This document shows positions 1 to 12,752 of a stretch of DNA of 64,000 bases, piece by piece (the stretch's first letter is position 1; every line of letters starts with the position of its first letter). The notes beneath the pieces were generated by a model that saw only the letters and a program-made list of their open reading frames with translations, searched no databases and was not told the origin of the DNA. The position numbers and the translations under genes were made by a program. Origin of the DNA: Condylostoma magnum (taxonomy: Eukaryota > Ciliophora > Heterotrichea > Heterotrichida > Condylostomatidae); contig CAKKTI010000049.1 of the NCBI GenBank assembly GCA_920105805.1, positions 18,342 through 82,341 of the forward strand, given 5' to 3'.

Positions 1-1376
1 AGCCCAATTTCCCCGAAATGAGCTCCTGGGTATAAATAGCACACTGTCTGTTCCTTATTATCAATAGTGATCTATACTTCACAAATCCCTTATACCAAAA
101 AGAACAAGTTAGATGGTTCTTACTTCTCCTCTATAATAGAAATCTCAGGCGATACAAACTCATTAGAAAGCCTCAACACCAGCTGCTTAGTAAGCGTAGG
201 CTCCGATACCAGTGCCTCATTTCTACTTATAATCGGATCAAACAAAAACGCCCTTACTTCCTATTACAAACTTGGTGAAATAAACTCAAAAAAGTTAATA
301 AACTCCTTTTCCAAATGCTTAGAGCTTGAAGCAGATATGATAAAATCTAGGATTTTGTTAATCAAAGCAGAATCGATGTTGTTACTTTTCATAGCAGTTA
401 GAGAACTGTCCAACTACCCCTGCAACTCATTACCCCTCTGTCCTAAATTGCTCATAAGTACAGCTATTTCCCCAAACATCATTGCATTGATGAGTGAGCC
501 CGCCATGAGTAGCACTGAGGCTACAAACGCTTGGGTGGTGTCCCTAGGTCCTACCTCTCCTCCTGTTAAAAGCCAAACTGCGTGGTAATAGCAGATAAAG
601 TAAGATTTTACCTAATAACCATCGTAAAGGTCGTTTTCCTTAAAAATTCAGTCTGATACTGGCAGCCACTCCTCCTTGTCACTGACCATTATGAACCATA
701 TACAGGCTGTAAGGTGGACTCAGATGATTAAGTACAGCACCAGTTATAGAAGGTTCATTAGCCCCTTTACATCATCCCGAGCCCTTGTAAATCTTATTAT
801 CCGGCCTAGTCTGAAAATACGGCCTAGTTTTATCAAATCCATCGCACCTAAGGTGTCAGTTGCTTGGTTCTCTGTGCCAAACATCACAAGAAAGTTGTCT
901 ATTGGGAGAGATGCTATTAGATCTGGCCAAAACATTCCCTTAAGGTAGTAAATTGCTATATGTTTTACATTAAATTATTCGTCCCCGTTGGGGCCGACAT
1001 AAGTTGTGAAGAAGTTTAAGACTATGTCAACTATAAATACGATGTCTATAAAGGTATTGAAGATTAAAAATTCTAATGAGTTCCCTGTTCTGAAAGCGAT
1101 GAAGTAGGGAACTGTAAAGCAGTTATATAGAGCCATAAGCATTGTAAACAGATCTCATCTTATTCTAAAGGGATGGGATATTCTAATCAGTTTTGTTTGT
1201 AGAATAGTTTCCTTTACAATAGGCGGATCTGGGATAAACTGTCCTCGTTCATAGTAAATATCTTCGGCTTCTAGTTTCTCGTATTCCTCATCGATTTTGG
1301 TTTAATTGCCTAGGGATAATTCTGTATTTAATGTATATTTTAAAGATAGTACAGGTCTTTGCTTCTTTCTTCTCAT
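1..1376 (-). CDS. Cyclic-nucleotide-gated-type cation channel, N-terminal part (runs off left edge)
   Basis: Six-transmembrane voltage-sensor/pore channel of the CNG/HCN/EAG superfamily, acting in a membrane. Read from ATG at 1376 with TAA/TAG as Gln and TGA as Trp. The short cytosolic N-terminus ends in RIRWDLFTMLMALYN, the usual entry to S1, with its Trp encoded by TGA. S2/S3 follow (DIVFIVDIVLNFFTTYVGP), then an S4 with spaced arginines (LGRIFRLGRIIRFTRARDDV). The pore segment is YHAVWLLTGGEVGPRDT: the filter is not the K-channel TVGYGD but has the Gly-Glu typical of CNG pores. S6 and a C-linker lead to a cyclic-nucleotide-binding domain whose PGAHFGEIG cassette is cut by the window edge. 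Ion selectivity is uncertain. The gene lies about 290 nt downstream of the same-strand coiled-coil gene. Confidence 0.85.
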
Positions 1377-1664
1377 AAAAATGGTTCAAATAGTAATTTT
1401 TAATCTAGTTTTAATAATGCTTAATGATATAACATTTGATTAATTTAAAGGTTAACTATATAACTAGATCAAATACTTCTTGCATTTAAGAATACTTGGG
1501 AGATTACACTTTATACCTTTTCCAGCTATGAATTTAATGCTTTTTAGTTATATTATCTTCTCTACTTTTATCTATTGGATTACTTTACTTACTTTTCATA
1601 ATATTTACCTATGAATTCTAGGCTAATTACTAATTTACTAATTGTTTCAGCCTTTATAGTAAAT

Positions 1665-2770
1665 TTACTTTTTAATACTATCTAAAATTGCATCTATTTT
1701 CATTAATTTTAATTAATTAGGATTTTAACCACTAGATACTTTCTTTTGATTAAACTCTATATTCTTAGATGATTTCTTACCAATGTATTTACTGTTTATT
1801 TTATTATATACAGGGTCTATTTTATCTTATATTTGTTCCATTGCAGTAATATACTCTTGCAAGCATTGATTTTAAGTAATGTAGTATTGTTAATTATAAT
1901 CAACTGTTTAAAAGCTATTTATTTACATTTGGTTTTCACTTCATATAATTTTATCATCAAAACTATTTTGAGCAACTTTATCAATTTCATCTAATACATA
2001 AACTCTGTTCTCTTTATGAATATAGTTATTTCTATAATATTCAATTTCTTATTACATTTGTCAAATTTACTCTTCATAAGCATTTTATCTGGTTTGAGCT
2101 TACATTTTAACAGTATTAAACTCATTCTTTAAATTATCAATAATCCCTATATAATTATTGAATAATTGTTTTGAATCATCTATTTAATCTATGATTTATT
2201 GTTACTGAAACTCAAAGCTATTAATAAACTGCTCTAGTTCAATAAATTATTCACCTATTAGATCTTTTTTAAGTTATATTAAATTGTATTATGTTTAGGC
2301 TAATTGTAATGGCTTTACATACTAAAAGAATCCTCAAAATCAAATAATGATTTTGTCTTCTTATTAAAATTTTAAAGAAATGATTTTACCTGTATAAAAA
2401 GTTGATGATATCTTTTATTTATAAATTTGACTAAAATCTTAAGAATTTCTTTCAGATTTACTTTTTGGTACTTAAGTTTTTTTCAATTGTATTATTTATA
2501 ACAGCTTAAGAGAGCTAATTGTTTATATATTGAGTTTGGGTGCTATCTAATATCTCTATTATATGCTATAAGCTGTCATATGATTAATCATTTTAATTTA
2601 AAGCTTTCATTTACTTGTATCTTTATTAAAGGATAAATATAATAGTCTAAAAGTTGTGTTTAAAGGTAGATAATTGGATTAGTTATGTAAAATTGAAATT
2701 ATTAATTATTCTTTAAAATTTACGACTTTAAAACCTAAGCTTATAGTTTATATACTCTCAATTACTTCAT
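1665..2770 (-). CDS. Coiled-coil protein of unknown function, one 23-nt intron
   Basis: Not recognised. From ATG at 2770 the protein (about 360 aa) starts MKQLRVYKLQAQVLKSQ and is Lys/Gln/Glu-rich. The second half is a strongly amphipathic coiled coil (for example DLIGEQFIELEQFINSFEF and YEEQIWQMQQEIEYY). A 23-nt GT-AG intron at 2300-2322 must be removed to join the coherent N-terminal frame (ending FDFEDSF) to the coiled-coil frame (TQTQYNLIQLKKDL). With it spliced out, the length is a multiple of three. The end is taken at TAA 1665-1667; TGA at 1647-1649, six codons on, is possible. No transmembrane segment or catalytic motif is seen. Internal TGA codons read as Trp. The assignment rests on frame quality, not homology. 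Confidence 0.55.
2300..2322 (-). other. 23-nt intron
   Basis: On the minus strand this begins GTATGT and ends ATTAG. Removing it switches from the frame encoding FDFEDSF to the frame encoding TQTQYNLIQLKKDL and makes the whole coding sequence divisible by three. It is slightly longer than the 17- and 19-nt introns in the channel gene at 42.9-49.1 kb. Confidence 0.6.
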
Positions 2771-3040
2771 ATAAGTAAACAAAAGGAGCTATATTACAGG
2801 AATAATCCAGATAATGTATTATTCCATATACAAGAATATTATACAGACATAGAAAAGTTGTATAATGCATTAATTATCTGTATACTTTAAATATATTACA
2901 AATTAATTTAAACCTAAACTTCTACCATTTTATAACTTCTGTGTATTTAGGTTTTATACTCCATACTAATTTAAGTACTCTTAATATTATTTAAAACAAA
3001 TAACCCGATTATTTCATTTTTAATAACAAATAAAGCTAAA

Positions 3041-6000
3041 CTAATTATCTATCATATTCTTTTGTTTATTGGACAATGCTCTAATTTATCTTTCATAACC
3101 TTTATAGTGCTTTTATTCTTCGATAATATTGGCTTTTTCTTGATTATGTTATTCTAAACTCTATCTCCCTACAGCGTATCTTAGTAAGTTATCAATCAGC
3201 ACTGATTTGGGCATTACTAAAATAGGCAATGATCGCTTAAAAACCAAAACAACAGAAATAATCAAACTTATGGAAGCTACAGCACAAGTTGCAATGAGTT
3301 TTATGAACCCGATTTAATCTTTTATATCTTAAGAAAAGTATAGGATTAAAGCAAAAAATACAGTTGCCAAAGCTATTGTTGATTGGATTAGTCTGATTCT
3401 CTTGTCATTATAGGTTCTTATAAATAAACTTACTAAAAACTGCACAATAAGTAATACTATGCATATTAATTGCTATAACTCAGAGCTGTATATAAAAAGT
3501 TATGTAGCTAGAATATACAGCAGCTTAAATATAACTTTCTCGATTATATAGTTTTGAGTCATATATAGGTTTCTTATGTAGAATTTATACCTATGATGAT
3601 TCAAAATGCAATAAAGAGCTGCTGTTACATATATTACAAATGCCAATGTACTCAAAGTAATATAAGTATTATGCTCACTTTACCAGCAGGGAATATCGCA
3701 GTTATAATGCATATTGATTTCATCTGCAGATGAGCCTTCATAGCAATAGAACGGAGTTAACAGGATCCTAACTGCTGGTATAAATAAGACATTACACCCT
3801 AAAGGAAGAATAGTCTCTCCCATTCTGGCAACTGTATAAAGTTTAGATACTCTTTTAGCCATATAGATATAGCATAATAAGTATAGCACGGTTCAAAGTA
3901 TAGTCGAGCATGTTCCTATAATTATAGCCCTCTCGTAGCTTAAATTAACTAAAGACTCATTTTATGTAAATGAAAGTCCAAATGTTGTTAAAGCTAATGT
4001 AAAACTAGGGCGAATATGATCATATTTAAAACCAGCTTAAATATATTGAGCACACTCAGCTAACATTGCAAAAATCAGCATCAGATCTTGCCATAAGAAC
4101 AGTGTTATAGTTTAAATGTCTTTTATCCTTTTTCTCACAGAAATAAGGAATATAATACTAGCTACGATTATAGATATAATAATTAATGCAGATATCAACC
4201 CAAAGGATAGATTCTAACCTGTAATTATTTCTCCTTCGTCTTTATAATAACACTCATGAGACGTATTAACAATAGCAGTTGGTATTTCTGTGCTACCAGT
4301 GATTCAAACATGCTTGAAATCCTAGTTATACTGAAAAAGGCGGGAATTGAATACAGAAAACTCAAAATACAGCCTTTTTTCCAACTATTTGTCCTTATAC
4401 ATAACACTATCGAACTTAATATAAGGCTCGTATAGATAATTGTAACGTTATTAGATTCTCAGTCGTGTTGTGGATCCTTCAACAGAAGTAGCACTCATGA
4501 TATCTCTTAATATATAAGGGTTTTCGTAGTCTAATCCCCTCATTAGAGCATGATCTATGCTATTGATTAGCAGAATTATTGTATCTGCCATCTATGATAT
4601 AATCTCAGGAGCATCACCTAACTATTAAGTAATTGCTTCTTTTAATCAGGGTCCTTCTTCACCACTATAGGCCTATCTGGTGTAGCATATACTTCCTTAG
4701 TAGTATTCTGTTAAATACTCATTACCTTAAGGGACAAATGCAAACTCACTGTAATTGTTTAGAAAAACATTAACAAATTTATTTTTATATCCCCTTTGAT
4801 AGATTACGACTGGTAAATAGTATGTCTTTTAAATTTATATACCATGAAGATGAATTCTCGATTCAGTATTTACATAGTAATCAATAAGATCAGAGTATTT
4901 GTCCTCGTATTCTTCTAAGGAGTCAACAAACGGAAGAGAGTAGCCTGAATCTTTGTTTTCTATTACTCCCCCATGATTTTCTATGCCTTTAATGATTGAT
5001 TCTTTTTCGTATTGCAGTATAGGATCGTCAAGAACCACTACCTAATACCAATTATATCTCTTTACAATTCTTCCTACAAGATCTAATGATTCTTTCAAGT
5101 CAGGAATAAGTGATGCATATAAAGGATACTTACTTCTATCTGAAAATACATCGCTTCCATCAACAGGAACCATCAATAAGACTTCAATTCCTAAGTCTTC
5201 AAATACTTGAAAAAGAGAGCCAAAACTAATTCGCCACCAATTGTAGACTCATGCTATTCCAAGATCACCATTTACACTCTGAATACAAGCCAACTGAGAC
5301 TCATATGTACCGTAAAATACACCACATCCTTCCAGATATTGCATTTTAATCTCAAAAAATTGCAGTATTTCTTCAGATTGATTATAGTAGTCTATCATTA
5401 TATCGTAAACTATTCCCATTGCCGGAGCATATTAGTCTACAAGTCCATTAGGCTCATTTGGGTCTTTATTGCCAGTTATCTTTATCTAATACGGCTCATT
5501 ATTAGGTATTTCATAAGTGTTTCCAATAAAGACAACATCTTGGCTCAGTTCAAACTAGCTATCCTCATATCTACCTACTTTTTCCCACCCATTGTCTCTT
5601 AAGTTCCAAATATTGTAGCTGTTTTCTTAAGTCTTTTCTTATATCCATTTAACCAGCTCTGTTCTTACACAATCAATAAAAATCTCATTGCAGGTTTCAG
5701 TAGATATTATATCGCTTATCAATCTATCAATTATTAAAAAGTGATCGAATCTTTAAGTTTTTAAAGAATTTCAGGGAAAACTTAGCTTCTACTGTATACA
5801 GATTGATCCAATTTAGTCTATTCTTGAGCAAGACTCATTGGCTATCAAAAAGAACTGCCCTACTTTATCTAGCTTTACCTTTTTCAGCTCCTCACTCAAA
5901 CTTTCACAGAGCAGGGTGTTCGCTAAACAAATCACCTTCTTATAGCTTAAGGGCTTCACATACTTATGGATATAATGCCGTATATATTCCCCCTTCGATT

Positions 6001-6457
6001 CAGGTAGTAAATGGGCTGACAAGATATCAAATCTATCGCCGGATGCATAATCTAAGATTTTTTGGTGAATTTCTATATTTTCAATAGTTCCATCTGTAAA
6101 AATGGCTATTTTTCCATCAATTCGAAAATGTCGTAAAATGGCAGTTATGGCATCCGACACCTTAGCAATTTTTGATTAGAAGTACACCATTTCTGGTCCT
6201 TAGAGATATGAGGGGGATAACTCTACAATTATTTTGTCCTTTGGGCTGATATTTCGCATGGCATTGTAGTATTGTAAAGGATTCGTTAGGGCCATGTAGT
6301 AAACTTGGAGGGTGCTGGTGGGACTGGAGATGAACTGGGTATAAGTTTAGCTGTTAATCTCGGCTTGGTAGCTAGATAGCAGCGGATCATCATCATCCAG
6401 TATGGCAAGGGAGGGTAAACCAAGGGCTGTAAGAAGGAATAAAAGGAGTATAACCAT
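3041..6457 (-). CDS. Receptor with Venus-flytrap-like ectodomain and multi-pass membrane domain
   Basis: Large receptor-like protein of about 1,138 aa. ATG at 6457 starts a clean signal peptide (MVILLLFLLTALGLPSLA). Residues about 20-740 are a soluble ectodomain. Its second half resembles the ANF-receptor/periplasmic-binding fold: LVGRIVKRYNWYQVVVLDD, then a segment running up to TM1 with NSIDHALMRGLDYENPY. From about residue 751 there are some eight or nine hydrophobic helices (such as FGLISALIIISIIVASIIF and TILWTVLYLLCYIYMAKRV) ending near residue 1075, followed by a short Lys/Glu/Gln-rich cytosolic tail. The layout recalls class C GPCRs or other ligand-gated receptors, but I cannot name the membrane domain. 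All parts share one frame. The end is uncertain: TAG 3041, TAA 3020 or TGA 3014. The ligand is unknown. Confidence 0.75.
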
Positions 6458-8245
6458 TTAATTATTAGAACTTTTTTTAATGTAGGGATTTAAATTTAGA
6501 AAGATGAAGAAATTCTGATTTGAAAGTAAGCTTTAATTAAGAGCTTTACATATTAATTACTTATTTCATTGGGATCTCACTAATATTTTAGCTTTACATC
6601 TCTTATTTGATATTCATGTGACAGAGTAGTGTATTAGTCTATATGGGTAGTGGTAGGGCTTGCATATTTCATCTTTTTATTTTTGTATAATTTAGTAAGC
6701 AATTATGTTCAAGAGACAATATGAATTTTAAATCAATCGGAATATGAGTTCAAACTTACAATATGTTGTTGTACATTCTATAAATTAAATCTGTCTTATT
6801 ATTCAAAGAATTCATGCATAATTGATAAGAATCAGTTTTATTTTCAAAGGGATACTATTAAACAAATTATATACGAAATTTTATAAATCAGGAATTCAGG
6901 TAAAACTAAGTATTAAAGAGATTGGTAGAAGAATATCAACCAAATTAGGTCTACTAAAATAGAAAGTACATTTAATTATCATTTACAGGATGATTAAAGC
7001 AAATACAGAACCAATAATACAATTTTGAAATGGAAAGACTCAATAATATAATTTAGTGTATTTTACCAAACTGAAAAGAAGGTACAATTCTAGCATTTTA
7101 TGCAGGCAATGCAGCTTGACAAATTGATATAGAAGGAAAATTGAACTAAAAACAAACTCATAAAAATTAAAAAAGAAGGTAAAATTAGTCTAATTTTTAT
7201 GAAAGAATAATCAATATGCTCTATAGTATGTATTAAAAACTAAGAATTAATAGTCTTTAATGTAAAATGGACGAAAATCCAAAGTTTTAATTTAGAAAGA
7301 AGAACTAAAATTTACATTAAGTACTATATTAGAGAATTCATAATATTTTCTTAATTCTGTAGTCACAATGGACACTTAAAATCATATTCTACAAAAATTA
7401 ATATGCACTAAATACAATATTGTATTATTAAGTTTAGCTCTAATAACTTGATTCAAAGTGAATAAGTTAAGAAGCTTTATTGCTAATATACTTATTAAAG
7501 CAGTAGAACTGCTATTTAAATATCTAACTATTGGATTAACTTGCTTACAACAAAGAAAATATCAGTAATGGCTTTAAGAAATTTTAGCTTAACAAGTGCA
7601 TTAAGCACTAAAGATTTGAATCTAAGCATTGATTATTTGTTGATTAAAATTACTTAAGCATGATAAATTAAGTGCTCATTTTATAAAGAGATTTGGATTA
7701 ATTAAATCACAATTGATTTAAATTATGTTACTTAAGGTAAACATTCACGAAGCTTCAAAGGAAAATACCAAACACAAAAGATATAAAGGTCAATAATTTG
7801 TGTTTATTTAAAAGGTAATTGTATAAATTGTAAAAGGTCGTAAATAAAGGATGAAATTAATTTTAAATAAGTAGGTAGCTTCAGTTATACAAGATCCTTG
7901 AACTTTATGCATATTTTGTAAGAGGTTATCAAATAATCTTATAAATTTTTATACCAAATCATAATGACTTTGATTACTAAATTCCAGCTTTTGCACAAAG
8001 GAAGTATATTATTTTATATAAAATAACTTATTCATATGTAAATCATTTGATAGCAGATTGGATTAATATCTTTCTTTCCAGTTAATGAATGAATATAATT
8101 TAAAGGGGGATTTAGAATTTATCCTGAATTATTTATATATGAAGAATATTTATATACACTATCTATATTAATTAAGCATTTTTAAAAGACTTTATTTAGA
8201 TCTAATATATAGGAGATAGAATATACTTTCAAACATTTACCAAAA
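6458..8245. other. AT-rich spacer with no recognised gene
   Basis: About 1.8 kb of very AT-rich sequence between the receptor gene (minus) and the truncated giant-membrane-protein copy (plus). Every frame is open under this code and different frames look locally protein-like, so openness gives no support. I found no homology, no tRNA and no repeat. It is among the longest gene-free stretches in an otherwise very compact window. Confidence 0.5.
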
Positions 8246-11200
8246 ATGGAATCTTTAACACCTTTGACATCAGCCGATAGTAAAATGAATCCAGAGCTAG
8301 TTCTCCAAACAGATATAAACTATGAAAGAGCTCCCCTAATAGATTAGCCTCAAGAATTACCCTCTAGTTCCTCAAATCCCTGAAAGTTTTGTAATTTTTA
8401 ATTGAATAACGATATTTGTTCCTAATGAATCAGAAGATCCTTCAGGATATTCTTTTTATTTATGACTCTAGGATGCATATTTGGAGCATTAGTGCTTTAT
8501 TATAACTTAACCTATCTTAACGAGACATACACTTTCTCAGACGAGCTGGTCAATATTTAAATTAGAGATTGTGTGGTGTACCTGTAAAATGATGTGGGAG
8601 TATAAAGAGGTACTGTTGATATAGCAGTGTAGGCATATAACAACTCAACAGTCACTTAAAAGGACAATCAAATTGTTATCTAAAATCCTGCTAGGGATTG
8701 AAATATTTGTGGAGTTGAGTTGAAGAGCTCTGGATTCCCTAGTATTAACTTCTTATGCAAGCACAGATGCTGGATTGAGTAGAGGTAGGATCCAATCGAA
8801 TTCGTTGGAGATTTACAAGTAACTACATAAAAGGACGAGCTAGGCTTTGAAAAGTAAAGTAGATTGAAGTTGTTTTAAGCTACTATGAACAGTTTGGAGG
8901 TAAATATGCTGGGAACTGTTACTATTGAGTCTCTTAGTACGGAAAATGGAGGAGTATTTGACATTTAGCATGGAGATTTAGTAATTGGATCATAATAAAG
9001 TAGCTAATTAGAATGATCAACAATTGCAAACGGAGCCTATTGCTTTTCTGGAGTTTCAATTAATTCTATATAAGAACAAGGCTGCAACTAGGAAAATTAT
9101 CAAATTTCAAAGTCAAAGCAGTTCGAAGCAGAAAATTGCTCAGGAACTCATTTACTATGCTAAAATGAATGTAATTTTATACAAAACTACGATGTCAAAG
9201 TACTCAATGGTGGAATTTACTTCAACATAATCGACGAATCTGGATAAATACCTGAGAATTACAACACACTCCAATATTCCTAGGAGCCTACACTAGACTG
9301 AAACTCTTTTTACTCAATTTTAGACATAAGAAATTCTACCTAAGGTATTGATTTTGATAAGGACGCATGGGTGTTTATGGAATGAATAGGAATCAATGAA
9401 GAGAAAGGCAGATGGATGTATTCAACAAACAAAGCATATACTGAACTATCACCTTGGTGGCTAAGTGCTATTAGCTTAGATCTGTGAATTCCTCCTATAT
9501 ACAATATTGATGTTAGATTAATTCCCCTACCTTAGTGTCCTTTGATTTCACCCACCACTACAGATAAAGAATTAGGGTAATTTTGGGATATTCTGTATTC
9601 TGATTTTGGAAGAAGGGAGTAGGACGTGGTAATATGAATAGAAAAATCTAATAATACTGATTAGTGATTCTTTATTAAGTCAGATGAGCCTGGAGAGTAT
9701 TATCTACTGTATATTGATCTTCTAGGAAATCCTTATCTCTTTACTGCTTGAATAGTTAGTCTATTCATAGGCTTTATTGGAGGAGTTGCAGGAGGTATTG
9801 GAGCATTTTTTATTCTGAAATCATTTTCATCTAAATTTTGGATAGCCCTAGAGCATAGAAGGAGATACTTATAGACAAAAGAAGCAAACAATGATGCCAA
9901 TTATGATGAAATTACTACAGAGTAAATGGAGTAGCCTTATATAGATTAAAATTAAGACTAACAAGTTTAAGAAGAAGTAATATCTTGAATTTATTCAGAA
10001 GGAAACGAATAATTACCTCCTCCTTACTCCGTACCAGATATTATAGTTAAAAAGGTAAGAAAAAATTGAACAAATTCTCTTAAAGTCTTTCTAAATAATC
10101 TAATGAAAAAGGAATAAATATATGAGGATGCAGCACCTTAATAAATCAATTTACTAGAGCTAAAAGAACTATATGAGGCATATTGTTTTGAGAACTAATA
10201 TGTAGAACTAAATATTAGAGAAAATAAGGAGCTTTTCACAATATTTAACGTTGAGTTTTTCACCTAAAATGATTCTTCTACGGAGGTTTTCAGAAAAATA
10301 AGACTAAAGCATAACAGAGAGCTACAATCACAAGGTAAAAAGTATCAGTTACCAAATGAAGACTCCTTATAGTTCTTCCTAAGAGTAAAGTGCCAAATAT
10401 CACCTTTCCTAGCTGATTTAATACCAATAAAAGATTTTCAGACAGAATACGACTAATTTACCAGAGCAGAAAATGTTATCAATGCAATTCCAGTAACAAA
10501 GAGGTAATTAGAGGCAAATGGGGCTGTTTTTGAGCGTATGTAATTAACAGCATTAAAAGCAACTGGATAATATAGAATGGATATACAAGGAATGAAAGAA
10601 ATGATAAGCAAACCAAATTTAAGTCCTTTCCCAGTAGGGTGGATTTTATAAGATATAATTCTTTCAGTAATCCATGGATTACTAACAATTGCTCTTATTT
10701 TCCCTGTAATGAGTGTAGCATTGTTTGTAGAGACCCGTCATGCTGAGTGATCTGGAAGAGATAGAAAGGAAATTCTTACAATGAGTGATCTTCAATATGC
10801 CTGGTGGAATATTCCTGATAAGTTAAGCAATCTTCCTTTTGAACTACAAATAATGGTCTATTTCAGTATTGGATTTGGAATTATAGGCCTAATAGAGCTG
10901 GTTTCTTATTATCTAACAATTACTTTTCCCTTACGTGGAGAGATTTTAATTAGAAATATAAGAATCTTTAGAAAGGTCTGTTAAAATATATACTATGCTG
11001 CCTTTTTTGTACTTATGGGGTGGATGTCCTTTATCATATCTGTTGCTCTTTGCTGGTATATTCTAGGAGCTGTATTGAACCCAGATGTATTCTTACCATA
11101 TGCAGCTGCAGCTATAACACTTATAAGCTTTGTTGCTAACTCCCTAAAACAAATAGCTTAGTTGAGATCAGAAGTACTAAAAAGAGTAAAAGAGTATGTC

Positions 11201-12752
11201 TGGATGAAAATGAGAGAGCTGATGATTGGGACATTGAATGGTATTGTAGTTGATTAGAATACTGAAAAGTAACAGTCTGATATTAATGCTTAAAATCAAG
11301 CTTTAAATATTTTTGCAAAGACACCCTTAGGAGGAGTTGCTGAGAATTTGGGGTTAAATCCCTAGTTAGCAATTGGACTAATAAATGGAGAAGCATAAGC
11401 ATTTGAGGAATTCGGAGAAAAATTTGGTATGGATTCTTTAATTATTGCAGGAGTTTTAGCATGTATTAAGAAAAACTATAAAGAGTTAATAGATATAGTT
11501 GGAAAACTAGCTTAATTGCCTGGGATTGGAGTAAATTATGAAGTTGCATAAGTGTTAGTGAATTTAACTTGGAAGTAATCGGATGTTAATATAAGGAAAT
11601 CTGTTAAATTAGCAACTGCTTTGTTTACTAAGATAAGCTAAGAATATTTAGGACTACCTTAAGCATAGGATAATATTGTAGGATACGAAGACGTGAGGGC
11701 TTGTAAAGAATTATAAGCCTAATTTGATATTGACCCTAGGATAGTAGAGGGATTAGTAGGAATGTCAAAAGGATAGGTAGATAGATTACTAGCGTTTATC
11801 ATAGAGGCAGGTAATTTTCCAGTTCTCATTACTTAAATGTTGTAATTTATACTCGCATTAGTAAGTGGCAAAGGTGGGTATATAGATTATATTATTATTT
11901 TGATGCAGGAATTACTAGGACTACCGGAGAATGTATCAGAAAGCATTTGTGCACTTTGCAATAAAAACTATGCTAGAAAGTAAAATATTGATAATTCTGG
12001 ATTTAAAGCAAAGAATAAGCTATCCTACAATTAGCTTCAGCCTTTTAGATAGAAGCTGGAATAGTAAAAGGATTCATTGCTTTATCTAAAGGTGATTGGC
12101 AAGGAATGACAGATATGGCTGGAAGAATTTGTGAATTTGATCCAGAATATATCAATTAATTAAATTGCTGAAAAGGCTAAAAATTATAAGTAATTCAGAA
12201 GCTGATACTGTGTAATAAGAAAATGAATTTGCTTAGTTAAAAGAAAAGATTGACTAAGGAGCAGAATAAATCTTTTACATGTTAGATAAAGATAATTCTG
12301 GCTAATTATAATTTGAAGAGTTTGTTTAGGTTATGAAGTTCTTTGATCTTAAATTCAGCCAGGAGAGATTAATGTAAATTTATTCTAGATTTGATGCTGA
12401 TGGAAGTGCTTGAATGAATTTGTAGGAATTTGAAGCTGCTATGGATTACATTAAAACTTAGATTTCCTCTGGAGCTATGAGATAATTGGGCGTAAGTAGA
12501 AAATAGCTCATTTCTGGATTTATTGTAGCTCTCATACTGCTTTTATTTATATTCACTTTTATATTTTTAGGTATTATTGGATTTATAGAGGTTAAAAGAT
12601 TTGGTACTATAGTAAATTCTGCTTTACCTATTGCAGCAGGTGCTATTATATCTAAACTAAGTAATGTAGGTAGTTCACTGTAATCAAAATTGGAGTAAAT
12701 TAGTAGTAAAATATAGAGTGTATTGAATATTATGACTATTAATGAAGTTTGA
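8246..12752 (+). pseudogene. Internally deleted, frame-shifted paralogue of the giant EF-hand membrane protein at 52.0-61.4 kb
   Basis: ATG at 8246 opens a protein collinear with the gene at 61390-52022 (minus). It has a cytosolic N-terminus, TM1 (LFMTLGCIFGALVLYY), a Cys-containing ectodomain, TM2 (IVSLFIGFIGGVAGGIGAFF), a cytosolic part, four further membrane helices around 10650-11140 and the start of a helical-repeat region. Near 12000 the sequence jumps to a point about 4.84 kb further on in the other copy, removing some 1,600 residues of helical repeats, and the join is out of frame. A second lesion near 12160 lacks four bases present in the other copy. Downstream, the EF-hand pair (LDKDNSGQLQFEEF) and the final TM helix can still be recognised in a shifted frame. 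Total length is not a multiple of three. A 29-nt GT-AG segment at the join could in principle be spliced to restore frame, but the 4-nt loss would remain. It is probably a decaying duplicate. Codon pairs with the other copy fix the genetic code. Confidence 0.75.
8246..12752 (+). repeat. Inverted large duplication (left arm; right arm 52022-61390 minus)
   Basis: The two genes match almost base for base over long stretches, in opposite orientation about 40 kb apart. The first 50 or so codons and all upstream sequence differ. Similarity resumes downstream for only about 30 nt past the stop. The left arm lacks about 4.84 kb (right-arm positions roughly 52781-57617). Confidence 0.9.

Noticed and set aside
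1647-2870. Single-frame 408-codon model for the coiled-coil gene from ATG at 2870
   Set aside because: Its N-terminal half reads poorly; a start at 2770 plus a 23-nt intron gives better sequence and still a length divisible by three.
4225-4407. 60-codon minus-strand ORF with hydrophobic sequence
   Set aside because: It is out of frame with the receptor gene, whose own frame reads a coherent ectodomain-to-TM1 sequence across the same bases.
6700-7900. Possible plus-strand gene in the spacer
   Set aside because: Two or three frames look equally plausible; with all stop codons reassigned, openness is not evidence, and no motif or homology was seen.
11977-12005. 29-nt GT-AG stretch at the deletion join of the left copy as a real intron
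   Set aside because: It would restore frame at the join, but it has no counterpart in the right copy and the later 4-nt deletion would still break the frame. Kept only as something to test.
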